Source of the DNA: Tubiluchus corallicola
Lineage: Eukaryota; Priapulida; Priapulimorpha; Priapulimorphida; Tubiluchidae
Direction: 5' to 3'
Length of the DNA stretch: 64,000 nt
NCBI GenBank assembly: GCA_030141605.1
Contig: JAQGDQ010000216.1
Location: forward strand, 64,001-128,000
The notes beneath the pieces were generated by a model. That model was not told the DNA's origin and made no database searches. It saw only the letters and a list, made by a program, of their open reading frames with translations. Numbering within the stretch: position 1 is the stretch's first letter; the number at the start of each line of letters is the position of its first letter. Shown piece by piece: positions 26,505 to 35,857 of this stretch. The translations under genes were made by a program, and so were the position numbers.

Positions 26505-27023
26505 ATGAAAACAGAGATAAAGATAGGGGATCGCATTGTGTCTGTTGAGCTTATTAGTGAGGAAGGCACTGCTTATGTTATAAAGGTAGACGATAATGAG
26601 TATACACTTGATGTAGTAAAAGTGGAGGAGGGTGTTTACTCTGTTATACACAACAGCAAATCTATCAATATGAGCATAATAGAAGGGGATACGTTGAACA
26701 GGTATAATGTAATGACCCGAAGTAATTATTATGATGTGGAGGTTTTGGATGCTTTTAGCCGGTACAGAGATAGCAGCGAGGGTGAGGCTGTGGGTATTTT
26801 AGATGACACTATTACTACTCCTATGCCAGGGAAGGTGGTTAAGCTTTATGTGAAAGAGGGGGACAGCATAAAAGAGGGGGAGGTTGCAATCACTATTTCT
26901 TCAATGAAAATGGAGAGTGACTATAAGTTTTCTAAATCTGGTGTTGTTAAGAAGGTTTATGTTTCAGAAGGTGATAGTATTGCTGGTAATCAGCCACTAG
27001 TAGAGGTTGAGGCTGCTAATTAA
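26505..27023 (+). CDS. Biotin carboxyl carrier protein
   Basis: The 172-residue protein has a divergent N-terminal half (residues 1-95), probably a subunit-contact domain, and a C-terminal biotinyl domain ([20 protein letters not shown] ... ISSMKMES). The biotinylation lysine would be K135 in SMKM, where the first residue of the usual AMKM is Ser. It shuttles carboxybiotin between the flanking gene products. Length and layout fit the oxaloacetate/methylmalonyl/propionyl-CoA type carriers of Bacteroidetes. Confidence 0.88.
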   Translation: MKTEIKIGDRIVSVELISEEGTAYVIKVDDNEYTLDVVKVEEGVYSVIHNSKSINMSIIEGDTLNRYNVMTRSNYYDVEVLDAFSRYRDSSEGEAVGILDDTITTPMPGKVVKLYVKEGDSIKEGEVAITISSMKMESDYKFSKSGVVKKVYVSEGDSIAGNQPLVEVEAAN

Positions 27024-27043
27024 CTTTAAATTTTAACGAACAG

Positions 27044-28582
27044 ATGCAAAAGCCAGATGACAAATATAAGCTGTTTGAAGAGAAGAATAGGGAGGCTGAA
27101 AACGGTGGTGGGCAGGAGAGAATAAGCAAGCAGCACAGGGAGGGCAAGCTTACTGCACGTGAGCGTATTAATCTGTTTCTTGATCCTGGAACTTTCGAGG
27201 AGATAGATAAGATGGTAACACATAGTTGTTCCAATTTTGGAATGGAAGAGAAGAGGTATCTCGGGGACGGAATTGTTACGGGGTATGGCAAAGTTAACAG
27301 CCGCCTGGTGTATGTGTTTGCTCAGGATTTCACTGTGTTTGGGGGCTCTCTTAGCCGTTCTAACGCTTGCAAAGTTGTAAAAATACATCGCCTTGCCCTG
27401 AAGATGGGAGCGCCGGTTGTGGGGCTAAACGACTCCGGTGGTGCGAGGATACAGGAGGGAGTACAGAGCCTTGCAGGATATGGAGATATATTTCTGATGA
27501 ATGTGAAGTCCTCAGGGGTAATACCCCAGATATCAGCCATTATGGGGCCATGTGCAGGTGGCGCTGTCTACTCTCCGGCGCTAACAGATTTTGTTTTTAT
27601 GGTAAAGAGTACCAGCTACATGTTCGTTACGGGACCTGACGTTGTGAAGAGTGTTACACATGAGGATGTGACAAAAGATGAACTTGGTGGGGCAGTAACA
27701 CATAATACTAAAAGTGGAGTTGCTCATTTTTTGGGGGAGGATGATAAGCATACAATTATGATGGTGAGAGAGCTGCTGGGATTTATCCCCTCAAATAATC
27801 TTGAGAGTGCTCCTGTATCTATATGTAGCGATGATATAAACAGGGCAGATGAAGAGCTGCAAACTATAGTCCCGAAAGATCCAAATAAACCATACGATAT
27901 GCATAAGGTTATTCGTATGGTAGTAGACGACAAACACTTTTTTGAGGTGATGCCACACTACGCACAAAATATAGTTATAGGGTTTGCTCGAATTAATGGA
28001 CAGCCTGTAGGAATAGTTGCAAATCAACCAAACTATTTGGCGGGTGTGCTTGATATTGACTCCTCTGTTAAAGGTGCCCGGTTTGTACGCTTTTGCGATG
28101 CGTTCAATATACCACTGATAACATTTGTAGATGTACCCGGGTTTCTCCCTGGAACGATTCAGGAGTTTGGAGGTATTATCAAGCATGGAGCCAAGCTGCT
28201 GTATGCTTTTGCAGAGGCGACGGTACAAAAGATTACAGTTATTATCCGAAAGGCTTACGGTGGAGCCTATGATGTGATGTCGAGTAAACATTTGGGGGCT
28301 GATGTAAATTTTGCCTGGCCTACTTCTGAAATTGCAGTAATGGGACCTGAAGGGGCAGTAAATATTATTTTTAAAGAGAAAAAGAGTGAACAGGAAAAGG
28401 CAAAACAGGTTGAGGACTACCGCCAAAATTTTGCCAACCCCTACAGAGCAGCGGAGCTAGGTTATATTGATGAGATTATCCTTCCCAAGGATACCCGCAA
28501 GAAGCTGGCTGCAGCGCTCGATATGACAAGTAATAAGAGTGAATCAAACCCTCCCAAAAAGCATGGTAACATTCCTTTGTAA
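27044..28582 (+). CDS. Acyl-CoA carboxylase, carboxyltransferase (beta) subunit, propionyl-CoA type
   Basis: The 512-residue carboxyltransferase has the N-terminal [20 protein letters not shown] motif and the two crotonase-like halves. The acyl-CoA and carboxybiotin oxyanion sites are visible in [20 protein letters not shown] and [16 protein letters not shown], then [10 protein letters not shown] and [14 protein letters not shown]. It transfers CO2 from biotin to propionyl-CoA or another acyl-CoA, or in decarboxylase complexes works in reverse. The biotin carboxylase gene in the same operon supports the carboxylase direction. A succinate-propionate pathway link is likely but not shown here. 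Confidence 0.93.
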   Translation: MQKPDDKYKLFEEKNREAENGGGQERISKQHREGKLTARERINLFLDPGTFEEIDKMVTHSCSNFGMEEKRYLGDGIVTGYGKVNSRLVYVFAQDFTVFGGSLSRSNACKVVKIHRLALKMGAPVVGLNDSGGARIQEGVQSLAGYGDIFLMNVKSSGVIPQISAIMGPCAGGAVYSPALTDFVFMVKSTSYMFVTGPDVVKSVTHEDVTKDELGGAVTHNTKSGVAHFLGEDDKHTIMMVRELLGFIPSNNLESAPVSICSDDINRADEELQTIVPKDPNKPYDMHKVIRMVVDDKHFFEVMPHYAQNIVIGFARINGQPVGIVANQPNYLAGVLDIDSSVKGARFVRFCDAFNIPLITFVDVPGFLPGTIQEFGGIIKHGAKLLYAFAEATVQKITVIIRKAYGGAYDVMSSKHLGADVNFAWPTSEIAVMGPEGAVNIIFKEKKSEQEKAKQVEDYRQNFANPYRAAELGYIDEIILPKDTRKKLAAALDMTSNKSESNPPKKHGNIPL

Positions 28583-28646
28583 GGAGATGTTGACCGGATA
28601 ACTCCGATGATTTATTTGTAGGAGCAGGAGTTTTTAATTTCATTTA

Positions 28647-28771
28647 GAGACCTTTGCAAGGCGAAATATTTTGGTCTGAATTGAGGGTAAATTTGATGAA
28701 AAATAGCAGTTTGCTCATGTAGATGAGGATTTGAGAAAATATTAATAAAAAGATGAGCCTGCAAAGGCTTT
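28647..28771. repeat. MITE-like repeat, copy F (reverse orientation)
   Basis: GAGACCTTTGCAAGGCGAAA ... AAAAAGATGAGCCTGCAAAGG, 125 bp, in the opposite orientation to copies H-J. Lies in the 359-base gap between the carboxylase operon and valS. Further along, an imperfect hairpin (ATATACGA ... TCGTGTATAT, about 28821-28845) precedes valS. Confidence 0.7.
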
Positions 28772-28941
28772 AGAATGGGTTTTGCAAAGGGATCATTTTT
28801 TTCTACTTTTACGCAGTAAAATATACGATTCCAGTCGTGTATATTACCCACATGTACAGCAAGTGACAATCCTGAATTATAGATAGACCCCTTTCTAGAC
28901 TGGCAATAGGTTTAAAGAGGTAAAGCAATTATATTACGACA

Positions 28942-31590
28942 ATGAATATTTCAGCTAAGTATAGTCATGCCGATATCGAAGACAAATGGTATAGCTACTG
29001 GATAGAGAATAACTTTTTCCGTTCCGAGCCGGACGGGCGGGAGCCATATACCATTGTGATACCACCGCCCAATGTGACAGGAGTGCTGCATATGGGGCAC
29101 ATGTTGAATAATACCATACAGGATGTTTTGGTGAGGCGTGCCCGGATGTTGGGAAAAAATGCCTGCTGGGTACCCGGAACCGACCATGCCTCTATTGCTA
29201 CAGAGGCTAAGGTGGTTGACAGGCTGGCAAAAAAGGGGATAAAGAAAGATGATCTCTCCCGTGAGGAGTTTATCGAGCATGCCTGGGAGTGGACTCGTGA
29301 GCATGGAGGTATTATACTTGAGCAGCTTAAGAAACTTGGTGCGTCATGTGACTGGGAGCGTACTTGCTTTACTATGGATAAGGCCAGGTCGGAGTCTGTG
29401 ATTAAAGCTTTTATTGCTCTATACAAAAAGGGGAAGGTTTATCGCAGAGCAAGAATGATAAACTGGGACCCATCTGCAAAGACCGCTGTGTCTGATGAGG
29501 AGGTGGTGTATAAGGAGGAAAAAAATAGCCTCTATTATATCAGGTATGGGGTAGAGGGCTCGGATAATGACTGGGTAACTGTTGCAACTACCCGTCCGGA
29601 AACCATTCTAGGAGATACAGCAGTTTGTGTGAATCCAGGGGATAAGCGGTTTGCACATCTTATAGGGAAACGGGTGTTAGTGCCTTTGATAAACAGAAGT
29701 GTGCCTGTTATCAAAGATGAGTATGTTGACATGGAGTTTGGTACGGGGTGTCTGAAAATAACCCCCGCACATGACATTAACGATTATGAGATAGGTCTTC
29801 GCCACAACCTTGAGATTATTGATACTTTTAATGATGATGGAACTTTGAGCGAGGAAGCCAGGATACTAGTAGGGGAAGATCGTTTTGATGCCCGCAAAAA
29901 AATTGTACCTATGTTGAAAGAGGCGGGCAATATGGTAAAGGTTGAGGATTATATCAATAAAGTTGGATATTCGGAGCGTACAGACGTAGTGATAGAGCCA
30001 CGGCTGTCAACGCAGTGGTTTCTGAAAATGTCAGAGTTGGCAAAACCTGCTCTTAATAGTGTGGTAAGAGAGGATATCAACTTTTATCCTGGAAAATTTA
30101 AAAATATCTATCGTTACTGGATGGATAATATCAGAGACTGGTGCATATCTCGCCAATTGTGGTGGGGGCACCGTATCCCTGTTTATTACCTGGAGGATGG
30201 CAGCTATGTGGTTGCAGAGAGTAAAGAAGAGGCTGTAAATATTGCAAGAGAGAGCAGGGGGGATGCAACTATTACAGTGGATAGCTTAAGGCAGGACGAA
30301 GATGTGCTTGACACCTGGGCATCTTCGTGGCTGTGGCCTATTTCCGTTTTTGACGGCATTAGTAACCCTGATAATAAAGATATAAAGTATTATTACCCCA
30401 CTAACGATCTGGTAACCGGGCATGATATAATCTTTTTTTGGGTAGCACGCATGATAATGGCGGGTTATGAGTATCGGGAGGCACCCCCGTTCAAAAATGT
30501 CTATTTCACAGGAATGGTTCGTGATAAGGAGCGTCGTAAGATGTCAAAGCAGTTAGGGAACTCACCGGAACCGCTTACTCTTATATCAAAGTATGGCGCT
30601 GACGGTGTTCGTGTTGGGATGCTGTTGTGTGCACCGGCTGGTGGTGATTTGCTTTTTGAAGAGAGCTTGACTGAGCAAGGGCGCAATTTTTCTTCTAAAG
30701 TGTGGAACTCGTTTAGGCTGGTAAGTGGGTGGAAGGTGGATAGTAGTATTGAGCAACCGGAGTATGCACGTCAGGGGCTTGACTGGTTTTGTGCCAGACT
30801 GAATGAGATAATAGAGTTGATGAATGCGCACTTCTCAAAGTTCAGGATTAGCGATGCCTTAATGGTTATCTACACAGCGATACGTGATGATTTCTCTGGT
30901 TGGTTGCTGGAGGTTGTAAAGCCTGAGTATCAAAAGCCAATAGATATAAAGACACATAGTGAGGTTATCGCGCTGTTTGATAAAATACTGAGGTTGTTGC
31001 ACCCATTTATGCCATTTATATCTGAAGAGATATGGCAGTTGCTACTTGAGAGGGGTAGGGGGGAGTCGATAATGGTTGCAGCGTGGCCTAAAGTGATATT
31101 GGCCGACTCTGCTTTGCCTGAGAGGTTTGAGAGTGTAAAGGAGGCTGTATCGGGTTTTCGCACTATCAGGAAAGAGAAAAACATAGCAGGCAAGGAGAAG
31201 TTGCATGTTTCAGTAATACCCGGGGAGAAAGGATATGAGCCGCTGTTTAGTCCGGTACTTTGTAAAATGGCAAATATAGCTGAGCTTAATGTTGTAGATG
31301 GTGGGGTCGAAGGAGCTGTTTCTTTTCGTGTCAAATCTACAGAGTTTTGTGTCTCCCTGAACAGTTCTGTGAGCTTGACAGATGAGATTGTAAAAGTGGA
31401 AGAGGAGTTGAAGTATGCAACAGGCTTTCTCAATTCGGTTATGAAAAAGCTGGGGAATAAGCGTTTTGTAGCCAATGCTCCTGAGAATGTTGTGGAAACA
31501 GAGCAAAAAAAGCAGGCAGACGCAGAGGAGAAGATAAGCCTACTGAAGGATAAGTTGCACAAGTTAAATGACAGAAAAGACAGTGCCTAA
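28942..31590 (+). CDS. valS: Valine--tRNA ligase
   Basis: The 882-residue class I synthetase has the HIGH signature as HMGH (residues 50-53) in PPPNVTGVLHMGHMLN. The editing (CP1) domain contains TTRPETILGDTAV, and the KMSKS signature reads KMSKQ (residues 533-537). A C-terminal coiled-coil tRNA-binding arm follows (EEELKYATGFLNSVMKKLGN...). It charges tRNA-Val. IS256 copy 2 inserted 14 bases after its stop, leaving the gene whole. Confidence 0.97.
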   Translation: MNISAKYSHADIEDKWYSYWIENNFFRSEPDGREPYTIVIPPPNVTGVLHMGHMLNNTIQDVLVRRARMLGKNACWVPGTDHASIATEAKVVDRLAKKGIKKDDLSREEFIEHAWEWTREHGGIILEQLKKLGASCDWERTCFTMDKARSESVIKAFIALYKKGKVYRRARMINWDPSAKTAVSDEEVVYKEEKNSLYYIRYGVEGSDNDWVTVATTRPETILGDTAVCVNPGDKRFAHLIGKRVLVPLINRSVPVIKDEYVDMEFGTGCLKITPAHDINDYEIGLRHNLEIIDTFNDDGTLSEEARILVGEDRFDARKKIVPMLKEAGNMVKVEDYINKVGYSERTDVVIEPRLSTQWFLKMSELAKPALNSVVREDINFYPGKFKNIYRYWMDNIRDWCISRQLWWGHRIPVYYLEDGSYVVAESKEEAVNIARESRGDATITVDSLRQDEDVLDTWASSWLWPISVFDGISNPDNKDIKYYYPTNDLVTGHDIIFFWVARMIMAGYEYREAPPFKNVYFTGMVRDKERRKMSKQLGNSPEPLTLISKYGADGVRVGMLLCAPAGGDLLFEESLTEQGRNFSSKVWNSFRLVSGWKVDSSIEQPEYARQGLDWFCARLNEIIELMNAHFSKFRISDALMVIYTAIRDDFSGWLLEVVKPEYQKPIDIKTHSEVIALFDKILRLLHPFMPFISEEIWQLLLERGRGESIMVAAWPKVILADSALPERFESVKEAVSGFRTIRKEKNIAGKEKLHVSVIPGEKGYEPLFSPVLCKMANIAELNVVDGGVEGAVSFRVKSTEFCVSLNSSVSLTDEIVKVEEELKYATGFLNSVMKKLGNKRFVANAPENVVETEQKKQADAEEKISLLKDKLHKLNDRKDSA

Positions 31591-31604
31591 ACCCTGTTTT
31601 ATTA

Positions 31605-32942
31605 AGCACTATCTCATAAACTGTGTAAATAGAAAATGCCGAGGGTTGCAACCCTCGGCATTTTTTTGTTTAATTTTAAAACTTTAGACAGTAATGAAAA
31701 AAGAAGATTTATTAAATGATGATTTCCTTGAACAGTTTAATTCAGGGGAAGAGCTCAATGGTTTTTTACAAGAGCTCCAAAAACGAGGCATTGAAAAGAT
31801 GCTTGAAGGAGAACTCGATGGTCATTTAGGCTATGATAAGAATCAAAAATCGGATAATCAGAATGCCCGCAATGGCTATTCAGAGAAGAGAGTCCGAACC
31901 ACTCTGGGAGAATCCAACATTCAGGTTCCCCGAGACCGTGATGCTTCGTTTAATCCGATGATTGTACCCAAAGGAGGGAACATGGTCGATGGCTTAGAGA
32001 ATATCATTGTTTCGTTTTATGCTAAAGGAATGAGTAATAGCGATATTGAAGAGCAAATTCGGGAGCTATACGGTTTTGAAGTTTCCACATCCACCATATC
32101 AAGGATTACCGATTCAGTCACCAACGACATTGTAGCGTGGCAGAACCGACCTCTGGAAACTGTATACCTAATTGTTTGGATGGATGGCATTGTATTTAAA
32201 GTGCGGGAGAACTCTAAGGTCGTCAACAAAACCGTTTACATTGCCGTAGGACTTCGCAGAGATGGGAAAAAAGAGGTTCTTGGCTTATGGTTGGGCAAGA
32301 GTGAGTCCGCTGCCTTTTGGATGAACGTACTTACCGATATGAAAGCCCGTGGAGTTAACGATATTCTGATTACGGCAACAGATAACTTGAATGGCTTTAC
32401 AGATACTATCCGAACTGTTTTCCCTGAATCTAAAACACAAATATGTGTTGTTCATCAAATCCGTAACGCAAGCAGATACGTGGTTTGGAAAGATAAAAAG
32501 GCATTTACAAAAGATATGAAGCAAATCTATAACGCCCCTACAAAAGAGGCTGCAAAAGCAGCTTTAGAAGATTTTGCATCAGCTTGGGAGGATAAATACT
32601 CTTACGCAATTAAAAGCTGGCGAGACAACTGGGAAGACCTAACAGTATTCTTTGAGTTTCCGCTGGAAATCAGAAAGATAATTTATACAACCAACCTGAT
32701 TGAGAATCTCAACGGAAAAATCAGAAAATACACAAAAAACAAACTTTCATTCCCGTCAGACCAGGCTGTAATGAAATCTGTATTTTTGGCAACCAGAGAA
32801 GCAACTAAAAAATAGTCAATGCCAATCAGAAACTGGGGCATTGTCTTGAATCAGTTCTTAGTTATATTTGAAAAAAGGGTCCAGCTATAAATAGCCAAAC
32901 CCTCGGTATTTTTTTAGTTTACACACTTTGTGAAACAGTGTC
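31605..32942 (+). mobile_element. IS256-family element, copy 2
   Basis: 1338 bp, nearly identical to copy 1 at 13649, flanked by the 8-bp target duplication TTTTATTA (31597-31604 and 32943-32950). The ends and the inbound terminator hairpin (31637-31660 plus T7) are the same as in copy 1. Its transposase carries a late stop codon. Confidence 0.93.
31694..32890 (+). pseudogene. IS256-family transposase with premature stop (copy 2)
   Basis: The frame is open for 373 codons and holds all three DDE residues ([23 protein letters not shown]). At 32813-32815 it has TAG where copy 1 has TGG (tryptophan), removing about 25 C-terminal residues (frame would end at 32890). Whether the shortened protein still works is unknown; it lacks the conserved WxxPIxNWG...F end of the family. 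Confidence 0.85.
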
Positions 32943-33012
32943 TTTTATTATTTTGAATCTGTTTAGTGCCGTACAACAAAGTGAGACAAGATAAGGTTTT
33001 GAGGCAGGAAGT

Positions 33013-34287
33013 TTAGTTTATCAGGCTGCATCCCATGTATGGTATTAGCATCTCCGGCACTTTTATACCCTCTTTTGTTTGGTTATTTTCGAGAAGAGCA
33101 GCAACTATCCGCGGCAGGGCGAGAGCACTGCCGTTTAGTGTGTGAACAGGGTGAGGTTGCTTTTCACCACTATTCCGACAGCGAAGTTTCATACGGTTAG
33201 ACTGGAACTCTTCAAAATTTGAGACAGACGACACTTCAAGCCAGCGTTTTTGTGCTGCGGACCACACCTCAAAGTCGTATGTAAGTGCTGATGTAAAACT
33301 TGTATCGCCACCGCACAAACGTAGTATCCTGTATGGCAGCTCCAGCTTCTCAATAAGTTTCTGTACGTACGTAACCATCTCATCCAGCACGTTATATGAC
33401 TCATCTGGATGGACTACCTGTACTATCTCGACTTTATCAAACTGGTGAAGGCGGTTCAATCCCCGAACATCTTTGCCGTATGAGCCTGCTTCGCGCCGAA
33501 AGCACGCCGAGTATGCACAGTTCTTTATAGGGAGCTCTTTTGCTTCAATGATACTGTTTTTGTAAATATTGGTTACAGGAACTTCTGCTGTAGGAATCAG
33601 ATACAGGTTGTCATCAGTGATGTGATACATCTGCTTATCCTTGTCTGGCAACTGTCCTGTTCCAAAAGCTGACGCCTCATTTACAACATACGGAGGCTGC
33701 ACTTCTACATATCCGTTATCTCGGGCCTGGTCGAGAAAGAAATTCACTAATGCACGCTGAAGCCTTGCTCCATACCCTTTATAGACGGGGAAGCCTGCGC
33801 CGGTTACCTTTACTCCGGCTTCAAAATCTATCAAGTTGTACTTTTCAGCCAGCTCCCAGTGAGGTAACATATCGTTGCACTGTTCAGGGATATCTCCTCC
33901 CGATGAAATGGTGATATTGTCTTTTGCGGTGCCCCCGGTGGGTACCTGCTCTGCGGGTATGTTGGGAAGCTGTAGTTGCAGCTCTTCCAGCCGGGTATCA
34001 ACCAGAGAAAACTCTTTGTCCAAAGCTTTAATAGCTTTTTTCATCTTTGCTGTCTTTGCTCGGGCATTATCAGCTTCATCTCTCTTACCCTGTTTCATAA
34101 GTAAGCCTATGCTTTTAGAGATATTGTTTATATCAGACCTTAGGCTGTCAGATTCACTTTGTAAACGATTCTTTTTTTTACACCCCTCAAGTATTTCCGC
34201 AACAATATCTTTTGCGTCAAATTGTTTAATAGACAGCCTCTCGATAACCAGGTCTGCATTTTCACGTATGAATTTTAAACTTAACAT
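33013..34287 (-). CDS. serS: Serine--tRNA ligase
   Basis: The 424-residue class II synthetase has an N-terminal antiparallel coiled-coil tRNA-binding arm (residues about 25-105). The catalytic core shows motif 2 (ACFRREAGSYGKDVRGLNR) and motif 3 (NGSALALPRIVAALLE). Length and ends (MLSLKFIRENADLV ... PYMGCSLI) are typical. It charges tRNA-Ser and supplies Ser-tRNA for selenocysteine where that exists. It follows rplU-rpmA on the same strand after a 146-base gap. Confidence 0.97.
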   Translation of the reverse strand: MLSLKFIRENADLVIERLSIKQFDAKDIVAEILEGCKKKNRLQSESDSLRSDINNISKSIGLLMKQGKRDEADNARAKTAKMKKAIKALDKEFSLVDTRLEELQLQLPNIPAEQVPTGGTAKDNITISSGGDIPEQCNDMLPHWELAEKYNLIDFEAGVKVTGAGFPVYKGYGARLQRALVNFFLDQARDNGYVEVQPPYVVNEASAFGTGQLPDKDKQMYHITDDNLYLIPTAEVPVTNIYKNSIIEAKELPIKNCAYSACFRREAGSYGKDVRGLNRLHQFDKVEIVQVVHPDESYNVLDEMVTYVQKLIEKLELPYRILRLCGGDTSFTSALTYDFEVWSAAQKRWLEVSSVSNFEEFQSNRMKLRCRNSGEKQPHPVHTLNGSALALPRIVAALLENNQTKEGIKVPEMLIPYMGCSLIN

Positions 34288-34433
34288 GGCAAGTATTTAT
34301 TTGAGACCTTCCTTGTGAAGGGTTTTGATTAGGGTTTACCCCTTAATATAAATAAAAACTCCCACTCTGTTAGCGTGTAACAAAGCAGGAGGCCTATCAT
34401 AATACTTTAAGTCAATGGTTGCTACATCTTGGT

Positions 34434-34685
34434 TTATGGCTCAACCGACACAAAAGACCTGTTGTTTCTTTTCTTGCGAAAAACAATTGTTCCATTTGCC
34501 AGGGCAAATAGGGTATGGTCTTTCCCAATTCCTACGTTTTTCCCGGGGTGGTGGACTGTGCCTCTCTGGCGAACTATAATATTACCTGCTTTTGCAGCCT
34601 GTCCCCCATAAATTTTTACGCCCAGTCGTTTACTTTCCGATTCACGGCCGTTTTTTGAACTGCCAACTCCTTTTTTATGTGCCAT
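34434..34685 (-). CDS. rpmA: 50S ribosomal protein L27
   Basis: The 83-residue protein starts [20 protein letters not shown] and has the GGQ-like conserved block [20 protein letters not shown] and [17 protein letters not shown]. The N-terminal tail reaches the peptidyl-transferase centre. It is 40 bases downstream of rplU, the usual operon. Confidence 0.97.
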   Translation of the reverse strand: MAHKKGVGSSKNGRESESKRLGVKIYGGQAAKAGNIIVRQRGTVHHPGKNVGIGKDHTLFALANGTIVFRKKRNNRSFVSVEP

Positions 34686-34725
34686 AACAGAGCATTATTA
34701 TGTTTTTTACAACCTTGTTTTATGA

Positions 34726-35394
34726 TTATACTTCTTTATCCCCTTTTTTCGGCGTATTCCCTTTAGCAGGTTTAGCCTTTGTTGCGGGAGCTTTTTTTGC
34801 TGCTGTTGCTTTGGGCTTAGCAGCGGTTTTTACCGGTTTACTTTCGCTTTTTTTCCCTTCTGGTGCAGAACTCTTTTTTGTGCTAGCAGCCGCTTTCTTT
34901 GTAGCAGTGGCTTTAGGCTTAACAGCTACTGGCTTCTTTTCTGCCGCTGAAGTTTTGACCATCTTTGCAGTTGTTGTTTTGGATTTTACAGCTACAGCCG
35001 GCTTAGTTTTTGAGACAGTGGCTTTAGGCTTTTCTGTGCTACTCTCTTTTTTTGCACTCTTTTTTGCTCCGGTAGAAGGGACCTTGGCATTCAAATCCGT
35101 AATCTGAATTTGAGTTAAAAACTGACGATGCCCGTTTTTTACCTTGTAGCCTTTACGGCGTTTCTTTTTGAAGACAATAACTTTGTCCCCTTTTAAATGA
35201 GCAATTATTTTAGCAGAAACTGCGGCATTTTTCAGTATCGGCGTGCCTACCTCTACCTTGCCATTATCATCGGTTAGTAGCACTTTATCCAGAATGATCT
35301 CATTATCTTCCGCTTGCTCCAGCCGGTGTACAAAAACCTTTTGGCCTTTCTCAACTTTAAATTGCTGCCCTGCAATTTCAACAATAGCGTACAT
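34726..35394 (-). CDS. rplU: 50S ribosomal protein L21 with long basic C-terminal tail
   Basis: Residues 1-103 are a normal L21 (MYAIVEIAGQQFKVEKGQKV ... KRRKGYKVKNGHRQFLTQIQI). The remaining roughly 119 residues are a low-complexity Ala/Lys/Pro/Thr tail (repeats of the KPKATATKKAA type), like a histone H1 tail. L21 binds 23S rRNA with L20; the tail may contact RNA or other factors. The gene is first of rplU-rpmA. The 463-base upstream gap holds a degenerate MITE-like copy. Confidence 0.93.
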   Translation of the reverse strand: MYAIVEIAGQQFKVEKGQKVFVHRLEQAEDNEIILDKVLLTDDNGKVEVGTPILKNAAVSAKIIAHLKGDKVIVFKKKRRKGYKVKNGHRQFLTQIQITDLNAKVPSTGAKKSAKKESSTEKPKATVSKTKPAVAVKSKTTTAKMVKTSAAEKKPVAVKPKATATKKAAASTKKSSAPEGKKSESKPVKTAAKPKATAAKKAPATKAKPAKGNTPKKGDKEV

Positions 35395-35654
35395 CTAATT
35401 ATGTTATAAAGTTCTATCCGGAAGGCGGGAGTCGCCCAAAACGCAACCCCTCTTTGACAAAATAGCCAACACGAATTTCATAATCTGGATGCAAAGATAT
35501 ACAATCTTGTAATGATTCCCAACGACTAATCATATAAAATTTCAACAGAGAAAAGGTTCTCTGCTTTTTACCATAACACATCTACTCAAATCATATTTAA
35601 CTGCTCATCAAAACAGAGGTGTTAACAGTATGGTGGCTATGAACTATTTATTGA

Positions 35655-35790
35655 ACCCTGTGCAACCACTTTTATTAAATTAATGCTTTTGTCAAAATCC
35701 TCTTTAACCCTTTATTTATTGGAGTAAATTGTGACTTTTCATTGAGTTTTTTCTCAGTATGAAGCAAAGTCTTTTGTCATGTAAAAACAT
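35655..35790. repeat. MITE-like repeat, degenerate copy G
   Basis: Matches are seen in the centre and right half: CTTTTGTCAAAATCCTCTTT, TTTTCATTGAGTTTTTTCTC, then GCAAAGTCTTTTGTCATG. Between the rplU leader and the end of the giant repeat protein. Confidence 0.5.
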
Positions 35791-35857
35791 CACTCCATAA
35801 AAAAAGGAGTTGTAAGACCCCTTTTCTTAGATTAATTTTCTTCTGCCTGCTCTCCTT

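Noticed and set aside
27791-28426. 211-codon frame antisense to the carboxyltransferase gene
   Set aside because: The plus-strand gene is full length with all family motifs; the antisense protein has no recognisable domain.
30930-31562. 210-codon frame antisense to the valS 3' end
   Set aside because: Shadow of the conserved valS C-terminal domain; no start signal or domain.
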